Positions 36,901-45,249 of a DNA stretch of 64,000 bases are shown piece by piece. The stretch lies in the NCBI GenBank assembly GCA_031963045.1, contig JASSUK010000034.1:67705-131704 (forward strand). Direction: 5' to 3'. The translations under genes and the position numbers were made by a program. The DNA comes from JASSUD01 sp031963045. GTDB taxonomy: Bacteria; Pseudomonadota; Gammaproteobacteria; Burkholderiales; Burkholderiaceae. The notes under the pieces were generated by a model. That model saw only the letters and a program-made list of their open reading frames with translations. It searched no databases and was not told the origin of the DNA. Numbering within the stretch: the first letter of the stretch is position 1; each line of letters opens with the position of its first letter.

Positions 36901-39837
36901 GAGGCCCACTTGGGCTAGGCGAGCATGGGCGCGTTCCCACCATTGTGTTAGGTAGGCTTCATATACTTGCCCTAAGGTGAGCTTGGATGAGGCGTTGAGT
37001 TGGGGTAAGACTTGCAGGATCATGCGTAGCACGACGGGGCGGTCTAGTTCTTTTTCTAGTGCGTCTAGTTGTGCTAAGGCTTCTTGGTATTGATCTAGTT
37101 TCCATGCGCTAGCGTGGTGGGCGATGTATTTTTCGATGTAGCTTGCTTGGCTGGCTTTGGAAAGGGGTGCGATAGTGCATTCTTGCAAGAGCTCAGGGCT
37201 GCCTGCGGGATGGAAATATTGTTGGTAGCCTATTCCTAGGTATTCAGGGCGGCTGGTTATGATGAATTGGGCGTTGGGCCAGGAGGCTAAATCATTGAGT
37301 GCATAGAAATTGCGATTGCGCTCTTTGATTTCATCGTAGCCATCAAAAATAAAGATGCAGCGTTGCTGGGTGCGTAGTTGTTGAATTTGTTTGGAGGTGA
37401 AGCCCTGCCCTTTTAGAAAGCTTTTAATGGCGTCTCGATGGGGGTCTTTGCTATTTCTTAGTTCAATAAATATGACTAAGGGTTGGTTTGAATCTTGGAG
37501 TTCGGTGTGTGCTTCTAGTTTTTTTTGGGCTAGGTAGCGATTGAAGGTGGATTTGCCTGTTCCTGCTGCGCCTAATAGTAGTAGTACTTTTTTGTTGGAT
37601 TTAAAAAACGTTTCTACTAATACCTCTAAATCTTGTGCTTGCGCTGTTTGCCCCTGGGTATAGCCTTGTAGTGGAACGTATAGCGCTTGTGCTTCTTGAA
37701 TATCGCCTGCGCTTTGTAAATGTTGCGCGTGGATGTTTTTTAGCTGGGTTGCGTTCTGCGCAGATTGGGTAGAGGGCGCTTTTTGTTGTAGGTTTTGGAG
37801 CTGTTGTTGGGCAGATTTGGCTTGTGTCAAAAATAAATTGGTGGAAGGCGTTTTCCAAAATGCATCCCATACCGCCAGCATAGCAGTAGGCACCCTCACC
37901 TCCTGTTGGGCTTGCAAGGAGTGTATTAGGTGTTTTTGTACTCGCATCAGCGCTTGGGTTGCGCTGCTTTGCACGGTTTTATTATTTCCCCAATATTTTG
38001 TATCTTGGATTTCAGTCAATAAGCGTTGAGCGCCGTCACTGGCCTTTGGGTGTGTGAGTGCTATTTCTTCTAGTAATAGACAGATTTTCTTTAAGAAATG
38101 GGGATGGGTTGCGTATTCATTTTTTCTGACAAATAGCTCAAAAAGCGTCCATTCTTGTGTTTTTACTAATGCTTCGGCATAGCGTGCTGCCATATACCAA
38201 GGATCTGCGAGTGTGCCAGGTATGAGTGCTTTTATATTTTGATAGATCTTAGGTAAGTTACTTGGATCTAGTTTAATAATGCCACTTACTAGAGTAGAAA
38301 TAGCCACGCCTAATTGAAACGTGCCCCCTGCAACGACTTCTTTCAGTGTTTCATTATTTCCAATATGCGCCAGTGCTTGCTGAGTGTAGCGTGCTTGATG
38401 GCCGAGTGCATCATAGGCAGAGCTGCGGTCTGCATATTCAATTAGGGTGTCTAATAATTTATCTAGATTCGTATGCAGCATTTTATCGATGCCGCTGACT
38501 CCTGCTAGTACTAGAAGATCAAATAATTCAGTTAACGGAGCGAGGGCTATTTGTAACTGGGTGGTATTTTTTTCTATATGGGTATGGTGTAGGCGCGCAT
38601 AGAGTGGCGGAATAATATCGACCAGCCTGCGTAGATTTTCTAAGCCAGAGGCATTGCGATATATTTCAAATGGATAGTTACGAATTGCTACGGCTAGGCC
38701 TTGTGCAACCCAGTTATTCATAATGGGGTTTTTAATTGGATCCAATGCATTTGCCATACTATTGGCTAAGGCAAAATACAGGCCCGGATCGGCTAGCGCA
38801 CCTATATGGATAATTTCGGCGACTTCGCTAGCATCGTGCAAGGTGGATGTACTAAAAGCTTGAATAGCATGGCGCGCTATTGCATACACCTCACTTTGGA
38901 GCGGCAATTTTTCTGGGTGCTTAGTGCGTAGGAGTGCGTTGTAGCATTGCGCTACCTGCTGCATATTTTTAATATCAGACAGCGAATGGGCTTCTTCGTA
39001 AGAGGCTGTCTGCGCTTTGAAAATCGAAGTATCTAAGTCAAAGCAATGAGGTACCCCTCTTTCTTGTTCATATTGCTTAAAGTGGTTTATTACCTGCGCG
39101 CGCGTATTTTTAAACCAGTCCCCTAATAAGCGAGAAGTGACCGATATATCGGTTAAAGGCTCTGCTTGGGTGGGTAAAGTACGTAATTTTTGATGTGCTT
39201 GCACTTTGGTATCGGCATAAATAGCGGCTTGCATATAGGCACTGCGCGCTTTATCAAATTCACCGTGTAAAACATAAGCGTCACCTTTGCCAAGATACCG
39301 CTGCCCCTTGCTTAAAGCAGCCGATGCTGCAGTGGGCATTTTAGCTAGGTAAGGAGGCGGCAGCGTAGCGTATTTCTCAGGTAGAGCAGTAAAAGGGTGA
39401 GACTGTTTTTTTAGATCGCTAGGCTTTGCTGGGTGGCTAGCAGAAGCTGTAGGGTCTGTGGGCGCCGCAGGTATTTTTGCTCTTGCTGGGTCGCGTTTTG
39501 GTCTAGAGACTGCAGAGGTGCTGCTTGAAGAGGGGGGTGCAGAAGCAATTGGTTGAGGTAGGTTTAGCTTTTGGAACAAATCGCTATACCGTGTATAGAT
39601 CGCCTCTAGCGCGGCCTGAGAGCTCTTGGGCAGAGACTGAGCGCAATCCAATGCATCTTTTGCATATTGGGTTGCTTGCAAGATATTGTTGGCGCGCATT
39701 GCATCTGCATACTGCAGCAAGGTTTCTACTTTTACTGTGGCAGGGTCATTATTGTGCGTTACAGGGTAATGACTGCTGTCTTGCTGTCGAGATACGCCCT
39801 GTGATTTTGTTTTTGCAGAAAATGTACCGCTCAGCAT
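33934..39837 (-). CDS. NACHT NTPase with pentapeptide and WD40 repeats
   Basis: A 1967-residue STAND-type protein. The start follows AAAGGAAATAAA. Residues 1-740 are helical, with TPR-like stretches (GDAYVLHGEFDKARSAYMQA). A NACHT-like NTPase follows: Walker A GAAGTGKST at ~754, Walker B CIFIFDGYDE at ~832, then FIITSRPEY. Residues ~1192-1240 are pentapeptide repeats (LSGVQIPGADLNNGVF, ANLENVIF). The C-terminal ~700 residues are WD40-like blades, from near-canonical (ASGGEDQTVKLWSLRTGQYL) to degenerate. Such proteins act as ligand-triggered ATPase switches in immunity or signalling. Whether this one defends against phage or acts in a host cell cannot be decided here. Confidence 0.88.
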   Translation of the reverse strand: MLSGTFSAKTKSQGVSRQQDSSHYPVTHNNDPATVKVETLLQYADAMRANNILQATQYAKDALDCAQSLPKSSQAALEAIYTRYSDLFQKLNLPQPIASAPPSSSSTSAVSRPKRDPARAKIPAAPTDPTASASHPAKPSDLKKQSHPFTALPEKYATLPPPYLAKMPTAASAALSKGQRYLGKGDAYVLHGEFDKARSAYMQAAIYADTKVQAHQKLRTLPTQAEPLTDISVTSRLLGDWFKNTRAQVINHFKQYEQERGVPHCFDLDTSIFKAQTASYEEAHSLSDIKNMQQVAQCYNALLRTKHPEKLPLQSEVYAIARHAIQAFSTSTLHDASEVAEIIHIGALADPGLYFALANSMANALDPIKNPIMNNWVAQGLAVAIRNYPFEIYRNASGLENLRRLVDIIPPLYARLHHTHIEKNTTQLQIALAPLTELFDLLVLAGVSGIDKMLHTNLDKLLDTLIEYADRSSAYDALGHQARYTQQALAHIGNNETLKEVVAGGTFQLGVAISTLVSGIIKLDPSNLPKIYQNIKALIPGTLADPWYMAARYAEALVKTQEWTLFELFVRKNEYATHPHFLKKICLLLEEIALTHPKASDGAQRLLTEIQDTKYWGNNKTVQSSATQALMRVQKHLIHSLQAQQEVRVPTAMLAVWDAFWKTPSTNLFLTQAKSAQQQLQNLQQKAPSTQSAQNATQLKNIHAQHLQSAGDIQEAQALYVPLQGYTQGQTAQAQDLEVLVETFFKSNKKVLLLLGAAGTGKSTFNRYLAQKKLEAHTELQDSNQPLVIFIELRNSKDPHRDAIKSFLKGQGFTSKQIQQLRTQQRCIFIFDGYDEIKERNRNFYALNDLASWPNAQFIITSRPEYLGIGYQQYFHPAGSPELLQECTIAPLSKASQASYIEKYIAHHASAWKLDQYQEALAQLDALEKELDRPVVLRMILQVLPQLNASSKLTLGQVYEAYLTQWWERAHARLAQVGLTAQEEAAKTLLAEKSDDFTQHGLEYSQDCAVALTKDELAVAQHSPEFESAYPDTYRAFFGNDEKARLLLLNAPLQQGADKRYQFPHKSIQEYLVARAIVEQSRTKGWNKTMHRSTTAVVEPRVDMYMNQLNLIENPVILDFLIEPLKQNPYFKKQVWSWILASRVEPEQETEKPTEEFALSTRQTRIKKSPFRQGAANAATLWARARESFSGKDLSGVQIPGADLNNGVFDNTNFTRANLENVIFVNAWLRRATFDKAQMRGVQFGQTVSIFSAAEELTSHLLPHFSPNDQYYVWVSNHHVRCYDRLENYKINEAIVHDFGEISADASSSVMSTNSEKILFVGKNGLLENWSLISKKCTASFYHIDPIHHIALCETGKFSASAGEIALNNPPQSDLAAQNKHFIKVWSEEKADKPIFAFESSNSIGSLALCAKNSIVAFSEQSENTIQVHSWVSNLVYELNNEAQVRSLLISKNGEWIIAGNENGTIHVWSLLTRKREHILSGHIKAVLSMVLSGNDEILASGGEDQTVKLWSLRTGQYLHTFTGHTHSVGRVIFAEDDINIYSISKKRVYGENIIDAAEYEVDNHSQIKEDPYMIKNWQLDKIDVHSASSKSVQHMHFGALSPNGEWIISADSNNNIFLTKADISSSKKIGTIKSNSAPIEFSSDSKWCAWHDESLNMICYSLENARVEYKFFIRHRSKIQFYQDNKKLRILEDKKNSYGLYSFSLENNKESNLVYEQTIPWSEIGYMEAFSSNADYIFSSDGGDDLRQWSVKEHELKILYSCRYNKDIETFKAKKIIYEIEEDIFIDNVILSPKEKWIAFTNDIYDTGEPGGYPIKIWLYSLDSEGVGAQNLKYCFTTGVFQNIKFIFSPDEKWIAVGEQSRLVLYPVTYEQVQPKIIEHGLTEEIAQIVWREDKILTFGKYGNARLWQVVYGENSSEINDIRLIWSLPHSTLTLEQASINNAVGLGTLNTQLFKEFDVVDQPVKL

Positions 39838-40044
39838 TTTATTTCCTTTTATTGTCTATTTTTCTTTTTTGCAGCAGATATACACCGCGCCAACGGTGTG
39901 CATCGTCAAAAGAGAAAATCTTAAGAATCCGTTTTAATAGTAATCAAGCATCAGCACCCCACTGCCATGCCGTTGTGTGCAGCCTGGTGTAGCACCAAGC
40001 ACCAGATCATCTTAGATGCTAGTAACCTGCATTGCGCGCTATAT

Positions 40045-40113
40045 GCATTCATAAAAAGCCCCCATCGAAGTTGCATGCTATGCGTGACTTCGATGGGGGC
40101 TTTTTATGAATGC
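40045..40113. repeat. Perfect 27-bp-stem orphan hairpin
   Basis: The arms at 40045-40071 and 40087-40113 are exact complements (GCATTCATAAAAAGCCCCCA... against ...GGGGGCTTTTTATGAATGC) with a 15-nt loop. A and T runs flank the GC core on both sides, so it could terminate transcription in either direction. No gene ends next to it: the nearest stop is kilobases away on either strand. Confidence 0.92.
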
Positions 40114-40426
40114 GGCATTTTTATGGGGGTGCTGTGTTTTTTGCTATTTCTAAATTTTAATAACTGATGTTACGCATGTTGTGAAACGGCGAGTTATTGA
40201 TCGGCAGAGCGCAAAGATTAAAAGTAGGTGGTATGCGCAGAACTTTCAACTAGATAAAAACTTTTAGTGGCAAGGCTTTCAGCGCTTTTTTGCGGATTTA
40301 TCGAGTTGAGCGAGCACACCAAATCTCTGTAATTGCAGTGCGTAATTTCTTAATCTTACTACGCCCACAATTTAAAAAATTCAGATGATTTTGAGATATT
40401 TCCTATTTTTTACTGCGCACGAATGG

Positions 40427-40561
40427 GTAGGTTGGTGGTGAGGCACGAACCCCAACATGCACACGATGGCGTCCTTAATAACCAGCTTACGATTATCTAA
40501 AAGCAAAAAATAAAAGTCAGCGGTACGCATGTTGGGGTTCGTGCCTCACCACCAACCTACC
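40427..40561. repeat. Inverted pair of REP-like elements (subtype B)
   Basis: The forward copy at 40427-40464 begins GTAGGTTGGTGGTGAGGCAC. The reverse copy at 40524-40561 ends TCACCACCAACCTACC. Both carry the GAGGCACGAACC core and are separated by ~59 bases, closely matching the geometry of the subtype A pair at 7129-7272. Confidence 0.92.
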
Positions 40562-40662
40562 GCTTATCACTAGTACTGGCTGGGAGGAATGACGCCGCTA
40601 CAGGGTTTTGAAAGAAGTCTATTGCACTCACCGGTCTAGCGCGCCTCATTCAGTCAGAACCA

Positions 40663-40851
40663 TCAAACATTAGAATTAAAAGAGTTATTGTTTGAACTGA
40701 GCATGGTATGTATTTCGCTCAACTCTGTCGAAATATTAGCTATACCATCAAAAATAGCTTGATCATGTTCTTTTGCAGCTGAGTCTTTTAGAATTTGTAT
40801 TCTTTTCTTTACATTTTGCCTCAATGCAACGGAAAACACCTTTTCTTTCAA
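40663..40851 (-). pseudogene. Possible small helical ORF or gene remnant
   Basis: The frame reads a credible amphipathic helix (IQILKDSAAKEHDQAIFDG, ISTELSEIHTMLSS) but can start only at a TTG without a ribosome site. The same frame is open a further ~12 codons upstream. This suggests the C-terminal remnant of a larger coiled-coil protein, not an intact gene. Confidence 0.3.
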
Positions 40852-41340
40852 AATTTTAATATCTTTTATTTGAGTAAGAATATATAAAGATAAAAATTAC
40901 TCTATACACTATGGAATCACCTATGGTGAGATATGAAGTGTGTACTGCGCTTACCTTTGAGTAAGCAAATGAAGATACTGTAGTCCAGCACAAAAGATGT
41001 GTTTAACTTTTCCCAGGGTATTAGTGGATAGCTTAAACACCGTACTTTCCCCATAGTTTCCCATGCGTCGCCGTAGCTTCTATGGCCATGCACCTTATAA
41101 CCCCTAACACTGACAATATAGATCTTTGATCTTCTAAGAGTGTGGAAATTCATATACCGCCTTTTCAAAGAGCAGTATATAAAGATGAATGAAGCATTTG
41201 TCTAATACAACGGTATTGCTTGAAAATTTTTTTTATATAAAAACTGTGTTTTTAAAAAAATTTTATGGCGAAGCATTTTAAAAAATATCCTTCATTCTTT
41301 TGTAATTATTAATTACATACTGCCTCCAAAAAAACATATC

Positions 41341-42624
41341 ATGAAACTTACAAATAAAATTACGCCCTCAATAAATTTTCCTGTGGCGCTGATTAGAAAT
41401 AAAGAAACAGATAAAGAAAATACCAATGAAAACAAGGCTGACGCTACTAACTCATCTTTTAAAAAATACAGTTATAAAAATATTTACACCTCTATTTCTA
41501 GCTTTTTTCCCAAAACACTCAAATTAGATATTAATAAGATTGAGCGCAATTCTAATCCTGATCAAACAGATCGCCAGATACCACCGGAAATGGTAGACAT
41601 AATTTTAGCGTATGTTACAAAACCATATATTCCAATAGAATCAGCACAAAAATTGTTTTTACTTATGAGGATCAATAGAACTTTTCTAAATCGAGTAAAA
41701 ATAATATTAAAAAATGAGAATGTGAATTCTAGTTGGAATAAAGATAAAGACTGTATTCAGCAAATTGAAAGATCATTGAGATGGAACAGTTATATAAAAT
41801 ACTTAAGCAAAGCGCAACAAAGAGAATGGTGCAAGCGTAACGTGGATGCGATTGCAAAAAATAATACTTTACATGCCAATCAAATTGCATACCAGGTTAG
41901 AAGAATTCCAGACGTGGCGCAGCATATCAAACTGGATTTCGACAATATAACAGCTAAAGAAAGCAATACAATATTATGTTCCCTTTCAAAAAGAACAGAC
42001 CTAAAATCATTAGATTTATACATCGGTTATGAGAGCATCCCTATCGGGCAAAAATTTACAGAGGCGCTCATAAAAATATTAAATAAAAACACAGCATTAG
42101 TTGACATTCCAAAACTAATATTTAGAAAAAATACATTTGATGTTAGCAAGCTTGATGCATTCATGCAGGCATTATCACAAAAAAAAGTTGGGGCGCTTAG
42201 TTTTAATGAAATAAAAATGAATGAAGAAAATATAAAAAAATGTTCTGAATATTTGAAAAAATTGGATATCCGATTTTTGTCAATAGATTGTGCCGCGCTC
42301 AGCCATGAAGGGATGAAATATTTAATTTTAAACCTACCGAAAAATCTAAAATCCCTATCATTAAAAAATAATAATATCGACACAAATATAGCTAAATTTA
42401 TTTTTGAAAATCCAAAAGACACGAAAGTAAAACATATAGATTTATCACACAACCGTCTGCGCGATTTCCAAGTCAATGATTTACGAAAAATTGCAGAACA
42501 CTTATCAATCGAAAAAATAAAATTATATTACTATGGCTTACACAATGAAAAATCTTATTTTACTGGAATACAGAATAAATATAAAAATGAAATTCAAATT
42601 TTCTTTGAATTCACACCACTTTAA
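41341..42624 (+). CDS. F-box-like leucine-rich-repeat protein
   Basis: A 427-residue protein. Residues ~79-123 (RQIPPEMVDIILAYV, then LFLLMRINRTFLNRV) fit an F-box with its conserved Pro and Leu/Ile pattern. Residues ~197-407 contain RNase-inhibitor-style leucine-rich repeats (LKSLDLYIGYESI, LKSLSLKNNNIDTNI, VKHIDLSHNRLRDF). This is the layout of eukaryotic FBXL substrate receptors. The very low GC content relative to the core genes is in keeping with acquired or fast-evolving DNA. It is the best single candidate here for a host-directed ubiquitin-ligase adaptor; the role is inferred. Confidence 0.78.
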   Translation: MKLTNKITPSINFPVALIRNKETDKENTNENKADATNSSFKKYSYKNIYTSISSFFPKTLKLDINKIERNSNPDQTDRQIPPEMVDIILAYVTKPYIPIESAQKLFLLMRINRTFLNRVKIILKNENVNSSWNKDKDCIQQIERSLRWNSYIKYLSKAQQREWCKRNVDAIAKNNTLHANQIAYQVRRIPDVAQHIKLDFDNITAKESNTILCSLSKRTDLKSLDLYIGYESIPIGQKFTEALIKILNKNTALVDIPKLIFRKNTFDVSKLDAFMQALSQKKVGALSFNEIKMNEENIKKCSEYLKKLDIRFLSIDCAALSHEGMKYLILNLPKNLKSLSLKNNNIDTNIAKFIFENPKDTKVKHIDLSHNRLRDFQVNDLRKIAEHLSIEKIKLYYYGLHNEKSYFTGIQNKYKNEIQIFFEFTPL

Positions 42625-42646
42625 AAAGTGCGATGGGATATGAAGT

Positions 42647-42829
42647 GTGTTACTTTATCTGCCTTTGATGATGCAATACTATATCGTCGCTCACTTATTA
42701 TTGTATTTCGTCATCAAAAATCATCCACTGTGTGATGGTAACAAGCGTATGTGCGCTTTCCTGTTTATCGATTTCCTGAACCGAAACAATGCATATCATC
42801 TATCCAAAAAATTAAAATTTAATGCTTAA
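42647..42829 (+). pseudogene. Fic-domain remnant
   Basis: The frame encodes FVIKNHPLCDGNKRMCAF, the Fic signature (HPxxDGNKR), followed by LFIDFLNRNNAYHL, typical of Fic/RhuM-type proteins. Only ~60 codons are open: the domain's upstream helices and its C-terminal part are missing. The preceding bases resemble those at 40930-40970, on the other side of the leucine-rich-repeat gene. Intact Fic proteins AMPylate target proteins; this fragment is very unlikely to be active. Confidence 0.7.
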
Positions 42830-43112
42830 ATTATATTTATTGCTGCTTGGTTACTTGACATATATTTCAATATATCGCCCTGAAATTATTACATGTTTAA
42901 TTGCAAAGTTAACAAGCTATTCTTCATTTTAGCGTATGAAAGCTTAATATTAAGTTGAGCGTGTGCGCAAAAAACAAGGTCGTTACCTTATACAAATAGT
43001 TTCGACACTGATTAGTATGAATTCGAATTATCGCACCTAATCGTGTGCGGAGTTCGGCTGCTCGTGTGTTCTGCGAACGCTTTCATTTTGATTTTACATA
43101 CTAGGAAACAAT
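42830..43112. other. Upstream region of the lasso precursor
   Basis: About 280 bases without a gene. It includes a small dyad (AAGGTCGTTACCTT near 42980) and the ribosome site AGGAAA seven bases before the precursor ATG. I could not assign promoter boxes with confidence. Confidence 0.4.
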
Positions 43113-43250
43113 ATGAAAAACACTAAAGACCTTAATACCAATTTCCAAGCAGAAGATGAATTCCTAACAGAATTTTGTGCTTCCGAAATGACCTTGGGGG
43201 CTGTTGGCGAGAAGAATGAAGCCGGCTTTGGTAAATATGATGATGTATAA
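43113..43250 (+). CDS. Lasso-peptide precursor
   Basis: A 45-residue peptide with AGGAAA upstream. The acidic leader ends ...SEMTL, with the conserved Thr at position -2. The predicted 17-residue core is GAVGEKNEAGFGKYDDV. Gly1 can form a macrolactam with Glu8, giving an eight-residue ring (GAVGEKNE) and a nine-residue tail (AGFGKYDDV) with aromatic Phe11 and Tyr14 available as plugs. A lasso cyclase and exporter lie downstream. The core resembles burhizin-type Burkholderia lasso peptides in ring size and Gly-rich start, but the sequence is not one I recognise. The exact cleavage point is inferred. Confidence 0.85.
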   Translation: MKNTKDLNTNFQAEDEFLTEFCASEMTLGAVGEKNEAGFGKYDDV

Positions 43251-43274
43251 AAACTAAATAAGTATCTAACCTAG

Positions 43275-43358
43275 CACCAAGCAAGCAGGCTTCACATCGG
43301 CTCTATTTTGGGAACACAAAATCCTAGATAGTAAAAGAGATGGAGCTCTTGCTTGGTG
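43275..43358. repeat. Inverted repeat after the lasso precursor
   Basis: CACCAAGCAAG (43275-43285) is complementary to CTTGCTTGGTG (43348-43358), with a 62-nt loop. It lies 24 bases after the precursor stop. It could attenuate transcription between the precursor and the processing genes, or be the scar of a small inserted element. Confidence 0.55.
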
Positions 43359-43395
43359 TTACGTCGGCTTACCCTACGCCGCAAACAGAGGGTAG

Positions 43396-43503
43396 TCAGC
43401 TAATAGTTGGAAGCACAAAGGTATCGTTATTGGCGATAGCCTGCGCAGAAGAGAAGAATGAGCGGTCATTTTAGAATTTTCAACCCCTTTATTAGATCTT
43501 CCT
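43396..43503 (+). pseudogene. Remnant of the lasso leader-peptidase (McjB) gene
   Basis: In the same frame as the cyclase gene the DNA reads SANSWKHKGIVIGDSLRRRE, a TGA at 43459-43461, then AVILEFSTPLLDLP, running directly into the cyclase ATG. This fits the C-terminal end of proteobacterial McjB (AHAWVExxGxVIGDS ... TPIL), with the catalytic His apparently replaced by Asn. A TAG at 43393 closes the frame upstream, and nothing like the rest of the ~200-residue protein is present. B genes normally sit exactly here, between A and C. The assignment rests on motif reading and position. Confidence 0.5.
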
Positions 43504-45249
43504 ATGGCAATAGTTGGCATCGCTTACCCACATTCGCAAGCTTATTTAACCGATAACCGACATTGGCAAATCATACGTGATAAGGCTAATCAGGTTGCGG
43601 GTGCATTGTGGCAGGAGAAAGATTCCTACCATAGTACACATGTCATACAGGGAGAGAGGGAGTCGTATTTTTATTGTCTTTATGGCGATGCGTTTTCTAA
43701 AGTCGATAATGTTCCTCTGTGCGAAGCGGATTTATATGAAATTGCTTTAAAAGGCCCGGAGCAGTTAACTGCTCACTTTTGGGGGAAGTATCTATTTATA
43801 TGTTTTGACAAAGCTGCCAAGCAATTTATCTGTTGCAGCGATCCTAGTAGTCAGTGGACTGTGTATTGGTCTTGGTCAGCGCAGCATGGCTTGTGGTTCT
43901 CAGATACGATTACCTGCCTGCATCAGGCGTTGAGAGAGCGAGGCGAACGCCCAGGGTGGAATACCACTTTTTTCAGTATGTGGTTGCGCACTGGGACGGT
44001 TCAAAACGGCACACTGCCTTTTGATTCTATCTCCGAAGTTCCAGCAGGTTGTGTAGTTGCTTATTCTCCAGGGCAAAAACCAAAAATGACGCCCGTTTGG
44101 GATCCGCTTGCGCATCCTACTCAGAGCGCATCACACAATCCGTTCGATATTCTCAAAAATTATCTTAGCCTGCACCTGTCTCCTAACGATCAGCCTGTGC
44201 TGGAGTTATCCGGCGGTTTGGAGTCTAGTTCCATTTTGCTGGCTTTGCGTGCGATATCCTCAGGGCCATTGAACTGTGCGCACTATTACAATAGTCATGT
44301 GGCTTCCTCTAATGAACTAGAGCACGCTCGAAAAGTCGCACAACACGTGCGCGCACGTCTGTATGAAATCGATACGCAAGTATTGTCATTCGCACCACTG
44401 CAAGAGATTCCGCAGGTGGCAAAGCCGCATCTTAGATATTGTCTATTAGGGTTTCAGCAATCCATTGCTAACCGACTAGATAAGGCAGAGAACACGCTAC
44501 TTATCAATGGGCATGGTGGAGATTCACTGTTTCTGGCTCCACCTCCTTATAGCGCACTGGCAGATGCTTTACTCACTTTGCGCTGGCGGCAACTCAAGCG
44601 TATAGCGATGGGGTTGGCATTGATGCGTAGGGCCCCGCTTTTTCAGGTGGCACAGCGAGCGGTGAAGTCGCTGTTCTCGTCAGATCCCTTTCATCATATA
44701 GCAAGCAACTTTACACTTTTTTCTGAGGCCGCTCGCCAGCAACCCATCGATGGCCGATCGCATTTACATCCCTTTATCCAAAAAACAAAACATCATTTGC
44801 CGGGCAAGTGGTATCAACTCTTTTTAGCTTTTTTATCGCTTGATGATATTCGGTCACCAGCCTACCCTTTCAAGACATTCACACATTACCCTTTTTTGTG
44901 CCAACCCATGGTCGAAATGGCGCTTTCTACACCCAGTTATGCGCACTTTGAGGATGCTCATAATCGCATCCTTTTGAGAAAAGCGGTCTCTGAAGCAACT
45001 GGCTATCCACATCTTTGGAGGCGTAATAAAGGGGAAACAACCGGTATTAATCTACTTGGTATTCGCCAACATAAAGACTATGTGACGGCGCTCTGCTTGG
45101 AAGGATTTCTTGCAAAGTCAGGGTATATTGATGTAGCGCAAACCCATGCAGCTATTCGAGAAAGCAGTAAAGGGCACAATGGTTACTTTATGGATATTTT
45201 GAATATTTTCGCGGTAGAACTCTTTATTCAGGGATGGCAACGCGTGTGA
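43504..45249 (+). CDS. mcjC: Lasso-peptide macrolactam synthetase (McjC-type)
   Basis: A 581-residue asparagine-synthetase-like enzyme. In lasso biosynthesis this protein adenylates the ring acidic residue (here presumably Glu8) and joins it to the freed Gly1 amine. The N-terminal ~200 residues resemble the glutaminase-like domain without a catalytic Cys at position 2. The ATP pyrophosphatase loop is LSGGLESSS at about 236-244 (Glu where many have Asp). Later motifs include NGHGGDSLFL and RRNKGETTG. The frame is intact. Its 3' end overlaps the exporter gene by 16 bases, so the two are translationally coupled. Confidence 0.88.
   Translation: MAIVGIAYPHSQAYLTDNRHWQIIRDKANQVAGALWQEKDSYHSTHVIQGERESYFYCLYGDAFSKVDNVPLCEADLYEIALKGPEQLTAHFWGKYLFICFDKAAKQFICCSDPSSQWTVYWSWSAQHGLWFSDTITCLHQALRERGERPGWNTTFFSMWLRTGTVQNGTLPFDSISEVPAGCVVAYSPGQKPKMTPVWDPLAHPTQSASHNPFDILKNYLSLHLSPNDQPVLELSGGLESSSILLALRAISSGPLNCAHYYNSHVASSNELEHARKVAQHVRARLYEIDTQVLSFAPLQEIPQVAKPHLRYCLLGFQQSIANRLDKAENTLLINGHGGDSLFLAPPPYSALADALLTLRWRQLKRIAMGLALMRRAPLFQVAQRAVKSLFSSDPFHHIASNFTLFSEAARQQPIDGRSHLHPFIQKTKHHLPGKWYQLFLAFLSLDDIRSPAYPFKTFTHYPFLCQPMVEMALSTPSYAHFEDAHNRILLRKAVSEATGYPHLWRRNKGETTGINLLGIRQHKDYVTALCLEGFLAKSGYIDVAQTHAAIRESSKGHNGYFMDILNIFAVELFIQGWQRV

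Larger units (their letters stand above)
39838..41340. other. 1.5-kb gene-poor interval
   Basis: It holds the promoter region of the NACHT gene, a 27-bp perfect hairpin (40045-40113), an inverted repeat pair (40427-40561), a possible small gene remnant (40663-40851) and AT-rich DNA before the leucine-rich-repeat gene. A stretch near 40930-40970 resembles the Fic-remnant 5' flank at 42637-42680. I see nothing else supportable. Confidence 0.6.

Noticed and set aside
40917..41168. Minus-strand 83-codon frame with a VapC-like phrase (SFVLDYSIFICLLKGK)
   Set aside because: Only one short phrase resembles a PIN-domain toxin start. The key Asp-Thr-Asn is absent and no antitoxin is adjacent, so I do not call it a toxin gene.
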